DNA of 64,000 bases from Syntrophobacterales bacterium Delta_02 (GTDB lineage Bacteria; Desulfobacterota; Syntrophorhabdia; Syntrophorhabdales; Syntrophorhabdaceae). Position 1 is the stretch's first letter. Every line of letters starts with the position of its first letter. Under the pieces are notes generated by a model. The model had not been told where the DNA came from. It searched no databases and saw only the letters and a list, made by a program, of their open reading frames with translations. The stretch lies in contig LVAA01000019.1 in the NCBI GenBank assembly GCA_001603955.1, positions 36,569 through 100,568 on the forward strand. The letters are read 5' to 3'. Below are positions 63,936 to 64,000 of the stretch, piece after piece. The position numbers were made by a program, and so were the translations under genes.

Positions 63936-64000
63936 TGTATTTTTTTCTATCTTTTATTTCCGACTTGGTTTATATATCTCTCTAATGTTCACAATACAAG

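Overview
The window is a dense, mostly housekeeping chromosomal segment from a GC-rich Gram-negative bacterium. Gene content and order suggest a deltaproteobacterial or Syntrophorhabdus-like anaerobe, but that is inference only. Blocks in order: coaE(partial)-rho-rpmE-prfA-prmC-murA-hisDGBH; an orphan TRAP solute-binding protein; a three-subunit molybdenum hydroxylase operon with CoxG, a small zinc-finger-like protein and MobA; rimI-pyrK-pyrD-recJ; a D,D-carboxypeptidase and an M48 protease; GT9; a PfkB kinase-ahcY-metK SAM-recycling block; a regulatory PTS/rpoN/lpt/kds block; pyrG-apgM-hom; a LarA-like gene divergent from a GntR/FCD regulator next to livKHMGF; hisAFI-pgpA-pncC-thpR-recA-alaS; then Crp/Fnr, a GAF-GAF-ANTAR protein, nadE and a sigma-like factor. 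Two signals stand out. (1) The gap between the GAF-GAF-ANTAR gene and nadE holds what looks like a complete ANTAR antitermination leader: a TTGACA-N17-TATCAT promoter, two hexaloop hairpins that both fit A-N-N-G-N-N, and a terminator whose 5' arm overlaps the second hexaloop hairpin. (2) Many intergenic gaps carry long imperfect palindromes whose arms are tandem 7-mers of a shared form (GTNNNAR) or 9-mers. The words differ between loci but the period and architecture are kept. Other notable items are a 297-bp nested multi-hairpin element, an internally deleted aminotransferase ORF upstream of hom, and an LptC/LptA-like single ORF with kdsC missing from its usual place.
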